Shown here: piece after piece, positions 15,357-15,361 of the stretch
How the letters are laid out: each line of letters starts with the position of its first letter
How positions within the stretch are numbered: the first letter of the stretch is position 1
DNA from: Lachnospiraceae bacterium
GTDB lineage: Bacteria; Bacillota; Clostridia; Lachnospirales; Lachnospiraceae
Assembly (NCBI GenBank): GCA_024691065.1
Contig: JAILOA010000211.1
Location: 1-15,361, forward strand
Direction of reading: 5' to 3'
Length of the DNA stretch: 15,361 nucleotides
Made by a program: the position numbers and the translations under genes
Notes under the pieces: model-generated
The model's input: the letters and a program-made list of their open reading frames with translations, nothing else
Databases searched by the model: none
Told to the model about the DNA's origin: nothing

Positions 15357-15361
15357 AAACT

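Overview
The window looks like chromosomal DNA from a low-GC Gram-positive anaerobe of the Clostridia, most likely Lachnospiraceae (Butyrivibrio/Roseburia-like). Evidence for this is the style of RpoB and RpoC, strong AGGAGG-type ribosome binding sites, AT-rich spacers, TTGACA/TATAAT-type promoters and the four-Cys/His form of S18. The family assignment is inferred from protein style, not from a search.

Layout: (1) 1-345, the 3' end of a cysteine synthase gene, closed by a hairpin. (2) 541-1901, the classic rpsF-ssb-rpsR unit (S6, single-strand binding protein, S18), with its own promoter, a foldable leader at the S6 start and a strong terminator after S18. (3) 1951-6347, two minus-strand metabolic genes: a class C beta-lactamase-fold serine hydrolase/esterase and a large intracellular family 3 beta-glucosidase. 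Between them lies a tandem array of about 67-bp units whose repeat sequence includes the last codons and stop of the glucosidase gene. (4) 6348-7290, a 943-bp spacer with a 35-bp tandem array, a strong promoter and a roughly 380-nt hairpin-containing leader. (5) 7291-15266, rpoB and rpoC (beta and beta' of RNA polymerase), closed by a strong terminator. (6) 15307-15361, a good sigma-A-type promoter with a CG-centred palindrome just downstream, serving a gene beyond the window.

Most genes are core housekeeping. rpsF-ssb-rpsR supplies ribosome and replication proteins from one transcript, and rpoBC supplies the RNA polymerase catalytic core. Here rpoBC does not follow rplJL. Its neighbour is the divergent glucosidase gene, and it has its own promoter and long leader. 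The two minus-strand genes look like an accessory carbohydrate/ester-metabolism insertion between two information-processing blocks.

I found no convincing undescribed multi-gene system, mobile element, CRISPR array or RNA gene. The features most worth checking are the 67/68-bp array that duplicates a gene tail, the 35-bp array, the long rpoB leader, a roughly 100-residue acidic insert in the beta-glucosidase, and the foldable rpsF leader.
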